A model generated the notes under the pieces. It made no database searches. It was not told the origin of the DNA and worked only from the letters and a program-made list of their open reading frames with translations. From an uncultured Fusicatenibacter sp. (GTDB taxonomy: Bacteria > Bacillota > Clostridia > Lachnospirales > Lachnospiraceae), in assembly GCA_902493585.1 (NCBI GenBank), contig CABUPZ010000043.1:1-20196 (forward strand): DNA of 20,196 nucleotides, written 5' to 3'. The position numbers were made by a program, and so were the translations under genes. This document shows positions 1-8,144 of the stretch, in pieces; positions within the stretch are counted from its first letter, which is position 1, and every line of letters begins with the position of its first letter.

Positions 1-278
1 GTTTTGCGATGTGTCTGTTAATGATGTACGTCAATGTGTGTCCGGCATTTGCGACCGATGCGACAACGGCGATTACCGAGAAATTTGATGTTTTCTACCA
101 GCTGGTATCCTCGGTCATCCAGGCGATCGGTGCTGTCATCCTGGTCTGGGGAGCGTTCGAGTTTGGTAACTCGATGCAGCAGCAGGAAGGCGGGGCAACC
201 ACCCGTGCGCTGCAGCGTGTCGGAGGCGGGCTTGTCATGCTGGTTGCTCCAGCGATTGCAACGGCAATGATCGGATAA
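1..278 (+). CDS. VirB2/Maff2-like conjugation pilin-type membrane protein (5' end outside window)
   Basis: The reading frame is open to the left edge, and the first ATG in the window (9) follows no visible ribosome site and lacks the basic residues expected at the start of a signal peptide, so the true start is probably upstream. From that ATG the product has 89 residues. It shows a hydrophobic stretch ending in a signal-peptidase-like PAFA/TD site near residue 15, then two hydrophobic segments (about 37-55 and 70-89) separated by a short polar, glutamine-rich loop with EGGATT. This small two-helix layout after a signal peptide is typical of VirB2/TrbC pilins and of the Maff2 family in Clostridia conjugative elements. 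Its place directly before VirB6-, VirB3- and VirB4-like genes supports a role as the mating-channel subunit. The family name is by resemblance only. Confidence 0.65.
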   Translation, partial: FAMCLLMMYVNVCPAFATDATTAITEKFDVFYQLVSSVIQAIGAVILVWGAFEFGNSMQQQEGGATTRALQRVGGGLVMLVAPAIATAMIG

Positions 279-332
279 CCGCTGCATAAGAATGCCAGAG
301 AGCATGATGCCCTCTGACAAAAAGGAGAGTAT

Positions 333-1199
333 ATGTTTGATAATATGATTGAATTCATCACAGATCTCCTGAATGGTTCCTGGTTATTTCAAGGCGGCAT
401 TGCGATCTGGAATGGGCTGATCGGTTATGCATGGGATATCCTGCAGACCAATCCCCAGGCGCTGGCGGATGGTATGCTCTGGGATACCGTAGACGGTGTG
501 TTTCAGTTATTGCAGATTGTCGGGGCATCCCTTATGACCGTCTTGTTTTTGATTAATTTCGTGAAAGAAACTGCAGATATCCGACACAACACAACATTGG
601 AAAGTGCATTTGTGATGATGATGAAACTCATTGTCGGTAATGTGGTACTTCTGAATTTGAAAGAAATCATTTTGTTGATTGTAAGCATGGAACAGAATCT
701 GCTTGAAATTGTAGCGCCGTCCGGGAATGTAAGCCTTCAGCTGACCATTCCCGGGCTGGATGACTGGGAAATTTCCGTCCAGGGAACGATTTTTGGGATA
801 ATGATGGGGCTGCTGTTTCTAATCGTAGCCTTAGCGGGCGTGATCGTGATTTTGTGGACAGCCTATAGTGTATTTTTCAAGCTATTTTTTTATATCGCAA
901 CGGCGCCGTTGGCGATGTCTACCATATTGGGGACACAAGGCATGAGCCATAGCGCCTATGCATGGATCAAGACTTTTTTGTGCGCGTTGGGAGAGATTGC
1001 CGGGATCGTCCTGGTGCTTCGCCTAGGCGCGGCACTGGTGAATGCACAGGGATTTTTTCCCGCCATGCCGTCAGGCGGTGTCTGGGATCTGTTGGGACCG
1101 CAGATCTGGGGCGGACTGCAGTGTACCTTAAGCATTATCATCATCACCGGAGCCGTGAAATCCGTGGACTCGATGATACGGCGTGCATTTGGTTTTTAG
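333..1199 (+). CDS. VirB6/TrbL-like polytopic membrane protein of the conjugation channel
   Basis: This 288-residue protein has an AAGGAG ribosome site just before the ATG. Hydrophobic segments lie at roughly 56-76, 93-118, 152-200, 212-236 and 262-278, consistent with five or more membrane passes. The region between about 125 and 150 is polar and probably extracellular. The C-terminal end is short and basic (MIRRAFGF). No enzymatic motif is visible. VirB6/TrbL proteins form the inner-membrane pore of type IV secretion systems, and genes of this size and topology sit between the pilin-like gene and PrgI/VirB4 in Clostridia conjugative elements, as here. The assignment rests on topology and gene order rather than on a signature motif. 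Confidence 0.7.
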   Translation: MFDNMIEFITDLLNGSWLFQGGIAIWNGLIGYAWDILQTNPQALADGMLWDTVDGVFQLLQIVGASLMTVLFLINFVKETADIRHNTTLESAFVMMMKLIVGNVVLLNLKEIILLIVSMEQNLLEIVAPSGNVSLQLTIPGLDDWEISVQGTIFGIMMGLLFLIVALAGVIVILWTAYSVFFKLFFYIATAPLAMSTILGTQGMSHSAYAWIKTFLCALGEIAGIVLVLRLGAALVNAQGFFPAMPSGGVWDLLGPQIWGGLQCTLSIIIITGAVKSVDSMIRRAFGF

Positions 1200-1215
1200 C
1201 AGATAAGGAGGCAGT

Positions 1216-1590
1216 ATGATACCGATCAATGAAAATTTTGAGAAAGCATATAAGGACAGCATGGCGAAAGGGTTTACCGTCAAAGAGCTTTTTGCAGTAT
1301 TTAGTGCTGCCGCATCTTTGGCGGTTGTCTGTGTTGTTTGTTTTTTTGTCCTGCACTGGAACCTGTATCTCTCCTTCTTTTTGGGGCTGCCTCCGGCGGC
1401 AGTGATGATCCTGATCGGTTTTTGGAGATCGGCAAGCGACCTAACGGTCAAGGAAGCCTATGATGCAAGGCGGTACCGGGAAAAGACAGAGTTGCTGTGC
1501 TATCAGTCGACGGAATATGAACGGGAACTGGATTTGTATCAGGAGATTTTGGAAGCGGTGAGTGAAGAAACGGAAAGGAAGAGAAAATAA
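1216..1590 (+). CDS. PrgI family (VirB3-like) conjugation protein
   Basis: The 124-residue product starts 16 bases after the VirB6-like gene and has an AAGGAGG ribosome site. It contains a short cytoplasmic N-terminus (MIPINENFEKAYKDS), a hydrophobic hairpin at about 23-47 and 50-70, and a charged C-terminal tail with YDARRYREKTELLCYQS. The order of an N-terminal amphipathic piece, two close membrane segments and a basic/acidic tail is that of PrgI family proteins of Gram-positive conjugative systems, which correspond to VirB3 and usually stand immediately before VirB4. It probably anchors the VirB4 ATPase to the membrane. The next gene begins five bases after its stop codon. Confidence 0.75.
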   Translation: MIPINENFEKAYKDSMAKGFTVKELFAVFSAAASLAVVCVVCFFVLHWNLYLSFFLGLPPAAVMILIGFWRSASDLTVKEAYDARRYREKTELLCYQSTEYERELDLYQEILEAVSEETERKRK

Positions 1591-1594
1591 GGGA

Positions 1595-4294
1595 ATGAGT
1601 TTTTTAACAGGAAACGAAGAATTTGTGCGCTGCAAGAAGCTGACGGAACCCGTCTACCAAACACCCAGGAGCGTCCAGGAAGCACTTGATATCGCAAGTG
1701 CCCATAAAGAGGGGATCTTTGAAATAGAAAAGAACAATGAAAAAGGCGATAAACCGAGAAAATTTGACCGGGTCTATGAATTCACGGATGTGAATTATGT
1801 CGATCAGGATGAAAAGAAACAGAATACGGTGTGCCTGTTATGGTGCAAGTTTCTAAACTCCATGACGGTCGATTTCAAAATTACGATCGTCTCGGAACCG
1901 CGAAATGCAGCAGCATATGAAGCGAATTTTCTGCAGGATATAGAAAACAGTAAATATCCGAAATTAGCAGAATATAACAACCGCCTGATCCGCGAAGGCC
2001 TGAAGAGAAGCCGGGAAAATATCAGGAAAAGGTATTTCCTGACGGTTACCTGCGTCCGGAAAAGCTATGAAGAAGCCGAAAATTGGTTCCATATCCTAGA
2101 AGCTACGGTTTTTCCGATTTTTGACGCGATTGGTTCAAAACTGGTGCCGCTGGATGCAGTGGAGAGATTCCGCAGCATCCGCAGTTTTTTTTATACGGAT
2201 GACGTATGGAAGTATTCCTGGGATGAGATGGAACATACCAGGAGAGACTGGCGCAATGACCTTGTACCAACCTCGATTCACAACAAAAAAAGTTATCTGG
2301 AACTTCCGGAAGAGTACATGCGGATCTTATATGCATCTTATCTGCCCAGTTCCTTGAACGAGGAAAAAGCCATCCATGAGCTGACGGATTTTCCCTTTTA
2401 CACCTGCGTGACGTTTGACAATGCCTGTATTCCACGCCGGATCCTGAAACAAAAACTGACTAATTCCAATACGAACAACGATATACAGATCAGCCAGGAA
2501 TTGGAAGCGAATGCCCGCAATGGAAACCTGACAGGAATTCCATCTTTCCTCAAGCGGAAAAAGAAAAAGGAGATCGAAGCTTATCTGGAACAGATTGAGA
2601 AGAACGACGAGAACGGGTTTTATGTAGGCATCTTACTGATGGTCCGGGCAAACAGCAGAGAGGAACTGAAAGCCAATACCGAGGAAGTAAGGATCCGGTG
2701 CGCAGGATTGGGGATCCAGCTGACCACCTATTATGACCAGCAGCTGCAGGCACTGAATACCCTGCTGCCGATCGGTGCGCGGCGCGTCAAGCAGATGCGT
2801 CCGCTGCTGACTACCTCCTATGTGGCGTTCCAGCCATTCTACGCCTGGGACCTGATCCAGCCGGGTGGTAAATATTATGGGATCAATAAAAAATCCGGGA
2901 ATCCCATTATCGGAGACCGGACAAGCCTGAAAAATGGAAACGGTGTCATTTTTGGACACAGTGGCAGTGGAAAAAGCATGCTTTTAAAGCTTACAGAGAT
3001 TGGGCAGACCCTGATCTGCAGTGACGATGATATTTTTGTGATCGATCCGCAGAATGAAATGCAGGGGATCACCAAACAGTTTGGCGGCAATTTTTATGAC
3101 TTGTTTGCTTCAGAATTCTGCTTGAATCCACTGGAGATTCCGGAAAAATTATTCAAAACAGGAAATGAAAAGGAAAGGCAGCTGTTTATCAGTGAGCAGA
3201 TGGAATTTATGGAAGCTTTCTTTTATTCCATTATGATTGGATTGATCCCAAATTCCTTCCATAAATCCTTGATTTATCGTTGCGTCGACCAAGTGTACAA
3301 AGATGCATTCAGCAAACGGCATCCGGTGTCTCCGGTATTATCCGATCTTGCTGAGTGCCTGAAGCAGCAGCCGGAACCTGAGACAAGGGATCTCTATGGT
3401 GCGCTGGAGGCGCACATCAGCCATGGGTACCGGACACTATCCGGGCAGAGCACCATCACGGAAGACAGCCGGTTAAAAGTATATGGAATGAAAAATGTAC
3501 CGGAACCTATGCTGGAAACGATCATGATTACCGTTATGCATATCCTATCCCAGCGTATTAATTACAATGTGAAACTGCAGCGGGCGACTCATGTCATTGT
3601 GGATGAAGCCCAGTATATCTGTAAACATGAAAGTTCCTGTAATGAGCTGAACAAAGCTTATCTGACCTACCGAAAATTCGGCGGCATTTGTACAATCTGT
3701 CTCCAAAATGTATCCGCAGCAATGGCAAATGATACAATCCTGGAGATTGTTTCGAATTCTGATTTTAAGGTATTCCTGGACCAGGGCGGTGATGACCGGA
3801 ACCAGCTGTCAAAGATTCTGGCAATGTCGGACCAGGAGTTTCATGCGTTGGCAGACCCGGAACCCGGACAGTGCCTGATCGTATGGGGAGATAAAATCCT
3901 GCAGTGTGATTCTAAGATCAGCAGAGACAACCCTCTGTATCAGTTCTATACCACAAACTTTCATGAGGCAGCAAGAGAAAATCGAAATGTTTTCTATGAA
4001 TTCCCGGAATCGGAGGAGTTTGGATATACGGAGGAGGAAGATGATATCTCTATTGAAACGATCAGTCGGGAAGAAGTTCCAGAGGAAATACAGGCATATC
4101 CGGAAATCTCTCGGGAGGAAGAAAAGCTGATCCGGTGCGTGGAGGAAGCGCAGAAATGCGGGGAAGAACTGCATGCGTACGAGGCTGCCCTGCTTTGCGG
4201 CACGGAAGTAACGGCAGCGGAACGTTTGTTGGAGGGCCTATGCGCTCGCGGGATCCTGACCAATGAAAATGGAAGCTACAGGAGGGCAGTATGA
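1595..4294 (+). CDS. VirB4/TraE-type conjugation ATPase with C-terminal winged-helix-like tail
   Basis: An 899-residue ATPase that powers the mating channel at the inner face of the membrane. I chose ATG 1595 (MSFLTGNEEF) over an in-frame GTG at 1562, which would overlap the preceding gene. AGGAAGAG at 1576-1583 could serve ATG 1595, though the spacing is long, so the choice is not firm. The Walker A motif is GHSGSGKS at residues 454-461 and Walker B is VIVDEAQ with D670 and E671. The stretch between them and the following YRKFGGICTICLQN region fit the VirB4 C-terminal ATPase domain. After about residue 810 there is an acidic linker and then a roughly 65-residue segment ending ERLLEGLCARGILT that looks like a small winged-helix fold and is not part of the core family. 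The stop overlaps the next ATG (ATGA). Confidence 0.92.
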   Translation: MSFLTGNEEFVRCKKLTEPVYQTPRSVQEALDIASAHKEGIFEIEKNNEKGDKPRKFDRVYEFTDVNYVDQDEKKQNTVCLLWCKFLNSMTVDFKITIVSEPRNAAAYEANFLQDIENSKYPKLAEYNNRLIREGLKRSRENIRKRYFLTVTCVRKSYEEAENWFHILEATVFPIFDAIGSKLVPLDAVERFRSIRSFFYTDDVWKYSWDEMEHTRRDWRNDLVPTSIHNKKSYLELPEEYMRILYASYLPSSLNEEKAIHELTDFPFYTCVTFDNACIPRRILKQKLTNSNTNNDIQISQELEANARNGNLTGIPSFLKRKKKKEIEAYLEQIEKNDENGFYVGILLMVRANSREELKANTEEVRIRCAGLGIQLTTYYDQQLQALNTLLPIGARRVKQMRPLLTTSYVAFQPFYAWDLIQPGGKYYGINKKSGNPIIGDRTSLKNGNGVIFGHSGSGKSMLLKLTEIGQTLICSDDDIFVIDPQNEMQGITKQFGGNFYDLFASEFCLNPLEIPEKLFKTGNEKERQLFISEQMEFMEAFFYSIMIGLIPNSFHKSLIYRCVDQVYKDAFSKRHPVSPVLSDLAECLKQQPEPETRDLYGALEAHISHGYRTLSGQSTITEDSRLKVYGMKNVPEPMLETIMITVMHILSQRINYNVKLQRATHVIVDEAQYICKHESSCNELNKAYLTYRKFGGICTICLQNVSAAMANDTILEIVSNSDFKVFLDQGGDDRNQLSKILAMSDQEFHALADPEPGQCLIVWGDKILQCDSKISRDNPLYQFYTTNFHEAARENRNVFYEFPESEEFGYTEEEDDISIETISREEVPEEIQAYPEISREEEKLIRCVEEAQKCGEELHAYEAALLCGTEVTAAERLLEGLCARGILTNENGSYRRAV

Positions 4295-6681
4295 AAATAA
4301 AAAGACAAGAGGAAAGGGTGATTAAGAAAAAAGAAGAAACGGAGATACCCGTTGAAAATGATACGGTGCTTCCCTTCTTTGGAAAGCGAAACGGGGAAGG
4401 GAAACCGTCGGGTAAAGCGACGGAAACAGGCAGTTCCGGAAACGGAATGGGAGGGTGGGGAAAGAAAGGAATTCTATGGAAAACGGCAGGGTACGTGCAG
4501 AAGACAGCCCAGACCGTACAGCAGCTCTCTGATACAGGAGAGGAAGAACAAAATCCATACTTAGATGAGCGCGTGATCCAGATGCTTTCTTATGTTTCTG
4601 CGTCTGAGAAAAATTCCAAACAAAAGGTTCCCGTGTCAGAGTCTGACACGGAAAAACCGAACGGAAGGAGTACCGATGCAAAACGAGAGTCAACAGGGTA
4701 CCGTTCTGGGAGTGAAAAAATGGCTTACAGCCAGGAAGAAAGGGATGCGCCAGCAAACCAAAAACAGGAGTTTCCGTATGCGAAAACAAAAACAGATGAA
4801 TACGCTGCGGAAGCGATGGACCAAACGGCATATCGCACAAATTGGTGGGCTGGTCGGAACGCGGAAAATGCAAAAAGTGTCGCAAAAAAAGGGAAAATAA
4901 GCGAACGCCCAGAAGAAAAAACATCCGAACAGTTCCAGGGAAGGATTGCATCTGAAAAAAGGACGGTAAGTAGGCCATCCCAAGACGCCGGAAATTTTTC
5001 CTTTTTATCAAATTCCAAGGAAAATCGTACGAAAATGGATAGATATCAAGGATCGTCTTTCTTTGGTGAAAAGGAATTGTCTCAACATAGAGAAAAAAGC
5101 ATCGATGGAAACGCTTCTTCCAACCGTGTGCAGCCATCAAAAGCCGCAAAAGCTTATGAAGAACAGGAAAAACGAAACACAGGATCGCAAAGCATGGATT
5201 ACCGTGAAATCCAGGGAAAAAATGCTGGAAAAAAGACTGCAAAAAATGTTTCTGACCGTAGGACAGATCAAATCCATCGATTAGCGCAAAAACCGATGGA
5301 TACGGCACAGGCGGCAGGAAAAGCGGCCAAAACAGGACAGGGAAATCCCACGGGGAAAACTACGATCCTGTCTTTTGCGGAAGCTGCATGGAAAGCGGGC
5401 CAAAAAATAAAAAATGAAGGATTCGGAAGACAGAAGCAAGAACGGAACTTCCGTGGAAATGACCGGGAAATCCGGGCATACGCACAGAATGAGACGGTAG
5501 AAATTTCGAAAAGGCTCACAAATTTCCTGATCACTTTCCTGTTCGGAATCCCACTGTTTCCGATCCTGGTTCTTGTCATTGTCCTTTGTACGCTTCTGTT
5601 TGGCAGCGGCTCTGCGTCGCAGGGAACTGGATTATCTGCGCAATATGACCAAGCCTGTTATCTGGCTGCAAAATATGAATCGGGCGGCAATCCCGACCAG
5701 ACAGGAGGAGACGGCGGAAATGCTTGCGGAGAGTTTCAGTTTGACAACCGTTATGAATTGGGACCATTTGTATCCTGGTGTTACACAAAAGACCCTACGT
5801 TTTACGCAGCGTTCCAGCCGTACCTTGGGATGACCACAGAACTGAAATCCAATGAGGCTTTTTACAATGCGTGGCATACCATCTGTGACTCGGATCTGGA
5901 AGTTTTTGAGGCTGCTCAATGCGAATACGTCTACACCCAGACCTTGATGCCATTGCTGCAGGAAATGACCGCATATTATGGCTATGATTTTGTGAACTGT
6001 TCCGATGCATTAAAGGGATGCATCCTGAGCTTTGGGAACCGTGATGGAAAATATGTTGCCAGCTTAAGGCGATATTTTGACGGGACCACCGCCTCTTCCA
6101 CGGATCGGGAAATTATCGAGCGGGCATATGATGCGATGATTCAACGCCGCCCGTATATTCAAAGATGGAGATACGAAAAAATGGATTGTCTGGCTCTTTT
6201 GGATGGGGTACTTGATGTTTATGAGCCATCGTCCAATGCAGCCGGATCGATTGACTGGTCATGGAAACGCATTGCGGGAGGCAGTGAAATAGGAAATCTG
6301 GCAGCGCAGATTGCGATTTCAAAGGTAGGATGCGGATATTCCCAGGCGATGCGGGATGAAGAAGGATGGTATGACTGTTCCTCACTGGTGTACCGCTGCT
6401 ATGCGGAAGCGGGGATCACATATCTGAATGGGAAGACCGCCGCAGATGAAGCGAAATATCTCGTAGAACACGGTATGACAGTGAGCGCATCTGAGCTGCA
6501 GCCCGGGGACATTATCTTCTACTCCTATGAAAGTAATGGAAGGTACCGGAATATCAGCCATGTTGCAATCTATATCGGAAACAATGAAATGGTTCATGCA
6601 GCAAATCCGTCAAGAGGTGTTGTAAGAGATCCTTTTAACCCATCGAACCTGACGGAGCCATTGTATGCCCGTCCGCAATAG
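4291..6681 (+). CDS. Conjugation cell-wall hydrolase: long disordered N-terminus, membrane segment, transglycosylase-like and NlpC/P60 domains
   Basis: This 796-residue, VirB1-like protein probably opens peptidoglycan for the channel. It has an AGGAGG ribosome site and an ATGA overlap with virB4. Residues 1-410 are low complexity, rich in K, E, Q, S and G, and probably disordered. One membrane segment lies at about 411-437. Next comes a lysozyme/transglycosylase-like domain beginning KYESGGNPD with candidate catalytic E463, followed by GNACGEFQFD. The C-terminal NlpC/P60 domain has the expected nucleophile in DCSSLV (C696), H757 in SHVAIYIG and H769 as the likely third residue. Topology implies a very long cytoplasmic N-terminal part. 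It resembles CD1107-type proteins of Clostridia elements. A palindromic repeat (4630-4652) is inserted in frame and encodes PVSESDT at residues 114-120. Confidence 0.85.
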   Translation: MKIKRQEERVIKKKEETEIPVENDTVLPFFGKRNGEGKPSGKATETGSSGNGMGGWGKKGILWKTAGYVQKTAQTVQQLSDTGEEEQNPYLDERVIQMLSYVSASEKNSKQKVPVSESDTEKPNGRSTDAKRESTGYRSGSEKMAYSQEERDAPANQKQEFPYAKTKTDEYAAEAMDQTAYRTNWWAGRNAENAKSVAKKGKISERPEEKTSEQFQGRIASEKRTVSRPSQDAGNFSFLSNSKENRTKMDRYQGSSFFGEKELSQHREKSIDGNASSNRVQPSKAAKAYEEQEKRNTGSQSMDYREIQGKNAGKKTAKNVSDRRTDQIHRLAQKPMDTAQAAGKAAKTGQGNPTGKTTILSFAEAAWKAGQKIKNEGFGRQKQERNFRGNDREIRAYAQNETVEISKRLTNFLITFLFGIPLFPILVLVIVLCTLLFGSGSASQGTGLSAQYDQACYLAAKYESGGNPDQTGGDGGNACGEFQFDNRYELGPFVSWCYTKDPTFYAAFQPYLGMTTELKSNEAFYNAWHTICDSDLEVFEAAQCEYVYTQTLMPLLQEMTAYYGYDFVNCSDALKGCILSFGNRDGKYVASLRRYFDGTTASSTDREIIERAYDAMIQRRPYIQRWRYEKMDCLALLDGVLDVYEPSSNAAGSIDWSWKRIAGGSEIGNLAAQIAISKVGCGYSQAMRDEEGWYDCSSLVYRCYAEAGITYLNGKTAADEAKYLVEHGMTVSASELQPGDIIFYSYESNGRYRNISHVAIYIGNNEMVHAANPSRGVVRDPFNPSNLTEPLYARPQ
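4630..4652. repeat. Copy 1 of the 23-bp palindrome, inside the hydrolase gene
   Basis: The sequence reads CCCGTGTCA, then GAGTC, then TGACACGGA. The inner 21 bases are palindromic except for the central base. It encodes PVSESDT in the disordered N-terminal region. It differs at two positions from copy 2 (7623-7645) and lies in the same reading phase as that copy. Confidence 0.85.
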
Positions 6682-6698
6682 AAAGAAGGTGATAGCAC

Positions 6699-6842
6699 AT
6701 GGAAGTGAAGAAAATAAAAGCCGAGGAACTGAAGGATGTCGTGGATGCAATGGAAGAACGGCAGATGCTGGTCGTAACTTTTGAAGATGAGGAGGAAGAA
6801 GATGAATCACGAACTGGATGTTGTACAGATCAGGCTGATTAA
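6699..6842 (+). CDS. Small acidic protein, 47 residues, overlapping the RadC-like gene
   Basis: A 47-residue open frame starts at ATG 6699 after a good GAAGGTGA ribosome site (6684-6691) and ends at TAA 6840-6842. The product begins MEVKKIKAEELKDVVD, has a central hydrophobic LVVTF stretch and an acidic run EDEEEEDE, and ends with a short cysteine-containing tail. It fills an otherwise empty 100-base gap and overlaps the next gene by 41 bases in another frame, so its translation could feed ribosomes to the RadC-like start. I recognise no family. The first half looks like ordinary coding sequence, while the last residues simply read through the next gene's start region. It could be a real small protein or only a coupling leader. 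Confidence 0.5.
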   Translation: MEVKKIKAEELKDVVDAMEERQMLVVTFEDEEEEDESRTGCCTDQAD

Positions 6843-7293
6843 GGAGCGGACACTTTATAGCGAGAGTGCTTTAAACTCGCCGGAAAACGTTGTCCAGTTT
6901 CTGACCGATGAATTTGCTTCCTTTGACAGAGAAGTATTCGGAATACTGAATCTTAACACCCAGAATCAGGTGATTAACATGAATATTGTTTCCGTCGGAG
7001 CGATCGATCAGGCGATCATATCTCCCAGAGAGATCTTTAAGAGCAGTATCCTTTCCAATGCTGCGAGCATTTTGCTGCTTCATAACCATCCGAGCGGAAA
7101 GGTAACTCCAAGCCGTGAGGATCTGCAGATTACAGACCAATTATGCAACGCGGGAATGCTGTTGGGTATTCGTGTGTTGGACCATGTGATTATTGGCGGA
7201 CGAAATGGTTGGAGCTATAGTTTTCTGGAACATGGAGATATGGAAGCTGGGCGTATCGTGAAAAGAAAAGAAAGTAAGAAGGTGCGCTTATGA
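6802..7293 (+). CDS. RadC/JAB (MPN+) domain protein
   Basis: Start ATG 6802 is preferred because GAGGAGGAAG lies just upstream; an in-frame ATG at 6781 has no such site. The 163-residue product is a single RadC-type JAB domain. It carries the JAMM signature: E44, then HNHPSG with H94 and H96, S104 and D107, which together would coordinate zinc. It lacks the helix-hairpin-helix N-terminus of chromosomal RadC and has the length of the short RadC-like proteins common on plasmids and conjugative elements. Their biochemical function is unsettled; the fold is that of a metal-dependent isopeptidase or hydrolase. The stop overlaps the next ATG (ATGA), so it is co-translated with a membrane protein in the transfer operon. 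Confidence 0.9.
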   Translation: MNHELDVVQIRLIKERTLYSESALNSPENVVQFLTDEFASFDREVFGILNLNTQNQVINMNIVSVGAIDQAIISPREIFKSSILSNAASILLLHNHPSGKVTPSREDLQITDQLCNAGMLLGIRVLDHVIIGGRNGWSYSFLEHGDMEAGRIVKRKESKKVRL

Positions 7294-8120
7294 AACAGAA
7301 AAAAATTATATTGCTGTGTACCGTTATTGGCATTCTGCTAATTATGGTATCGGTTATTTTTTCCTTTAAAAACCAAAAGGATTCACAGCCGGACCAGACA
7401 GCAGCCAATTCTGTGGATTTGTCAGAACAAAAAGAGGATGCTCTACAGCAGATAGAAGAAGCTTACCGGCAACTTTCCGCAGAGGATCAGGAGAACTGCA
7501 CAGAATATATGGAACAAGCCAGAAATAACGTCGAGAACGCGGATACAGAACGTACGATCCAGGCGGTTCTTACGCAAACACTGGAATACCTGCAGGGTCG
7601 AGGAAAAGAAGCGTCCGAGAAACCCGTGTCAAAGTCTGACACGGGTGAAGCAGAGGAAGAGAATGAAGAACTGTATCCGTTGGGGAAGGAAAAGGATGGG
7701 CGTGAATATACGCCAATCTCAAACCCATCAAATTGGGAATATTTAAGTGAAACGGAACAGAAGGGAATTACGGAAACGAGTATTCCGGTTCTGGAAGATG
7801 AAAACCATACGATTGATGTCATTTGCCAGGATCTGTTAAGCAGTACCATGTCCTATTCCTATACATTATCCACAGAACTTGGCCTTTGGTGCCAGGAACA
7901 TGGGGTTGAGGCAAGTGCCGGTGAATACTTATCTTATGGATCTTACGAAGACAACAAAGAAAGCTTTTATATTTCCTTAAACGATGAGAAGGAAACCGTC
8001 TTGCTGGCGACGTATTATAAGAGGACCATCAGCTGGTCTTTTGAACCAGTGGAAGCCAGCAGAGACGAGATCCTGCAGCAGGTAGATACGGAAGAAGGAG
8101 ACGCGGGACTTCCGGAATAG
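7290..8120 (+). CDS. Membrane-anchored protein of unknown function, extracytoplasmic C-terminal domain
   Basis: A 276-residue protein coupled to the RadC-like gene by an ATGA overlap. It has a basic N-terminus and one membrane segment at about 5-27, without a lipobox cysteine. A polar, E/Q-rich stretch (about 35-105) with helical character follows, then a linker holding the palindromic repeat that encodes PVSKSDTG (112-119). The C-terminal region, about 150-276, looks folded (ETSIPVLEDENHTIDVI, then YYKRTISWSFEPV). The single-anchor layout would suit a channel component of the VirB8/TcpC kind, but I see no sequence signature for that, and the function should be treated as unknown. Its place at the end of the channel genes suggests a mating-channel or cell-surface role. 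Confidence 0.75.
   Translation: MKQKKIILLCTVIGILLIMVSVIFSFKNQKDSQPDQTAANSVDLSEQKEDALQQIEEAYRQLSAEDQENCTEYMEQARNNVENADTERTIQAVLTQTLEYLQGRGKEASEKPVSKSDTGEAEEENEELYPLGKEKDGREYTPISNPSNWEYLSETEQKGITETSIPVLEDENHTIDVICQDLLSSTMSYSYTLSTELGLWCQEHGVEASAGEYLSYGSYEDNKESFYISLNDEKETVLLATYYKRTISWSFEPVEASRDEILQQVDTEEGDAGLPE
7623..7645. repeat. Copy 2 of the 23-bp palindrome, inside the membrane-anchored protein gene
   Basis: CCCGTGTCA, loop AAGTC, TGACACGGG: a perfect 9-bp inverted repeat. It encodes PVSKSDTG in the linker between the helical stretch and the C-terminal domain. The reverse complement of copy 3 differs from it at one base. Confidence 0.9.
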
Positions 8121-8144
8121 GAAGTAAGAAATCAGGAGAAAAGA

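Noticed and set aside
2943..2959. GTGTC and GACAC facing each other within virB4
   Set aside because: The arms are only five bases, the loop is unrelated, and it lies in the conserved sequence leading into Walker A; it is chance, not a copy of the 23-bp palindrome.
4393..4401. GGGAAGGG word resembling the E. coli FtsK polar motif (KOPS)
   Set aside because: One occurrence in A/G-rich low-complexity coding sequence is not evidence of a recognition site for the FtsK-gamma-like domain.
4322..5308. 328-residue open frame on the - strand
   Set aside because: It is opposite the A/G-rich low-complexity part of the hydrolase gene; its product is an F/P/L/S-rich mirror of that bias and no ribosome site or promoter is seen.
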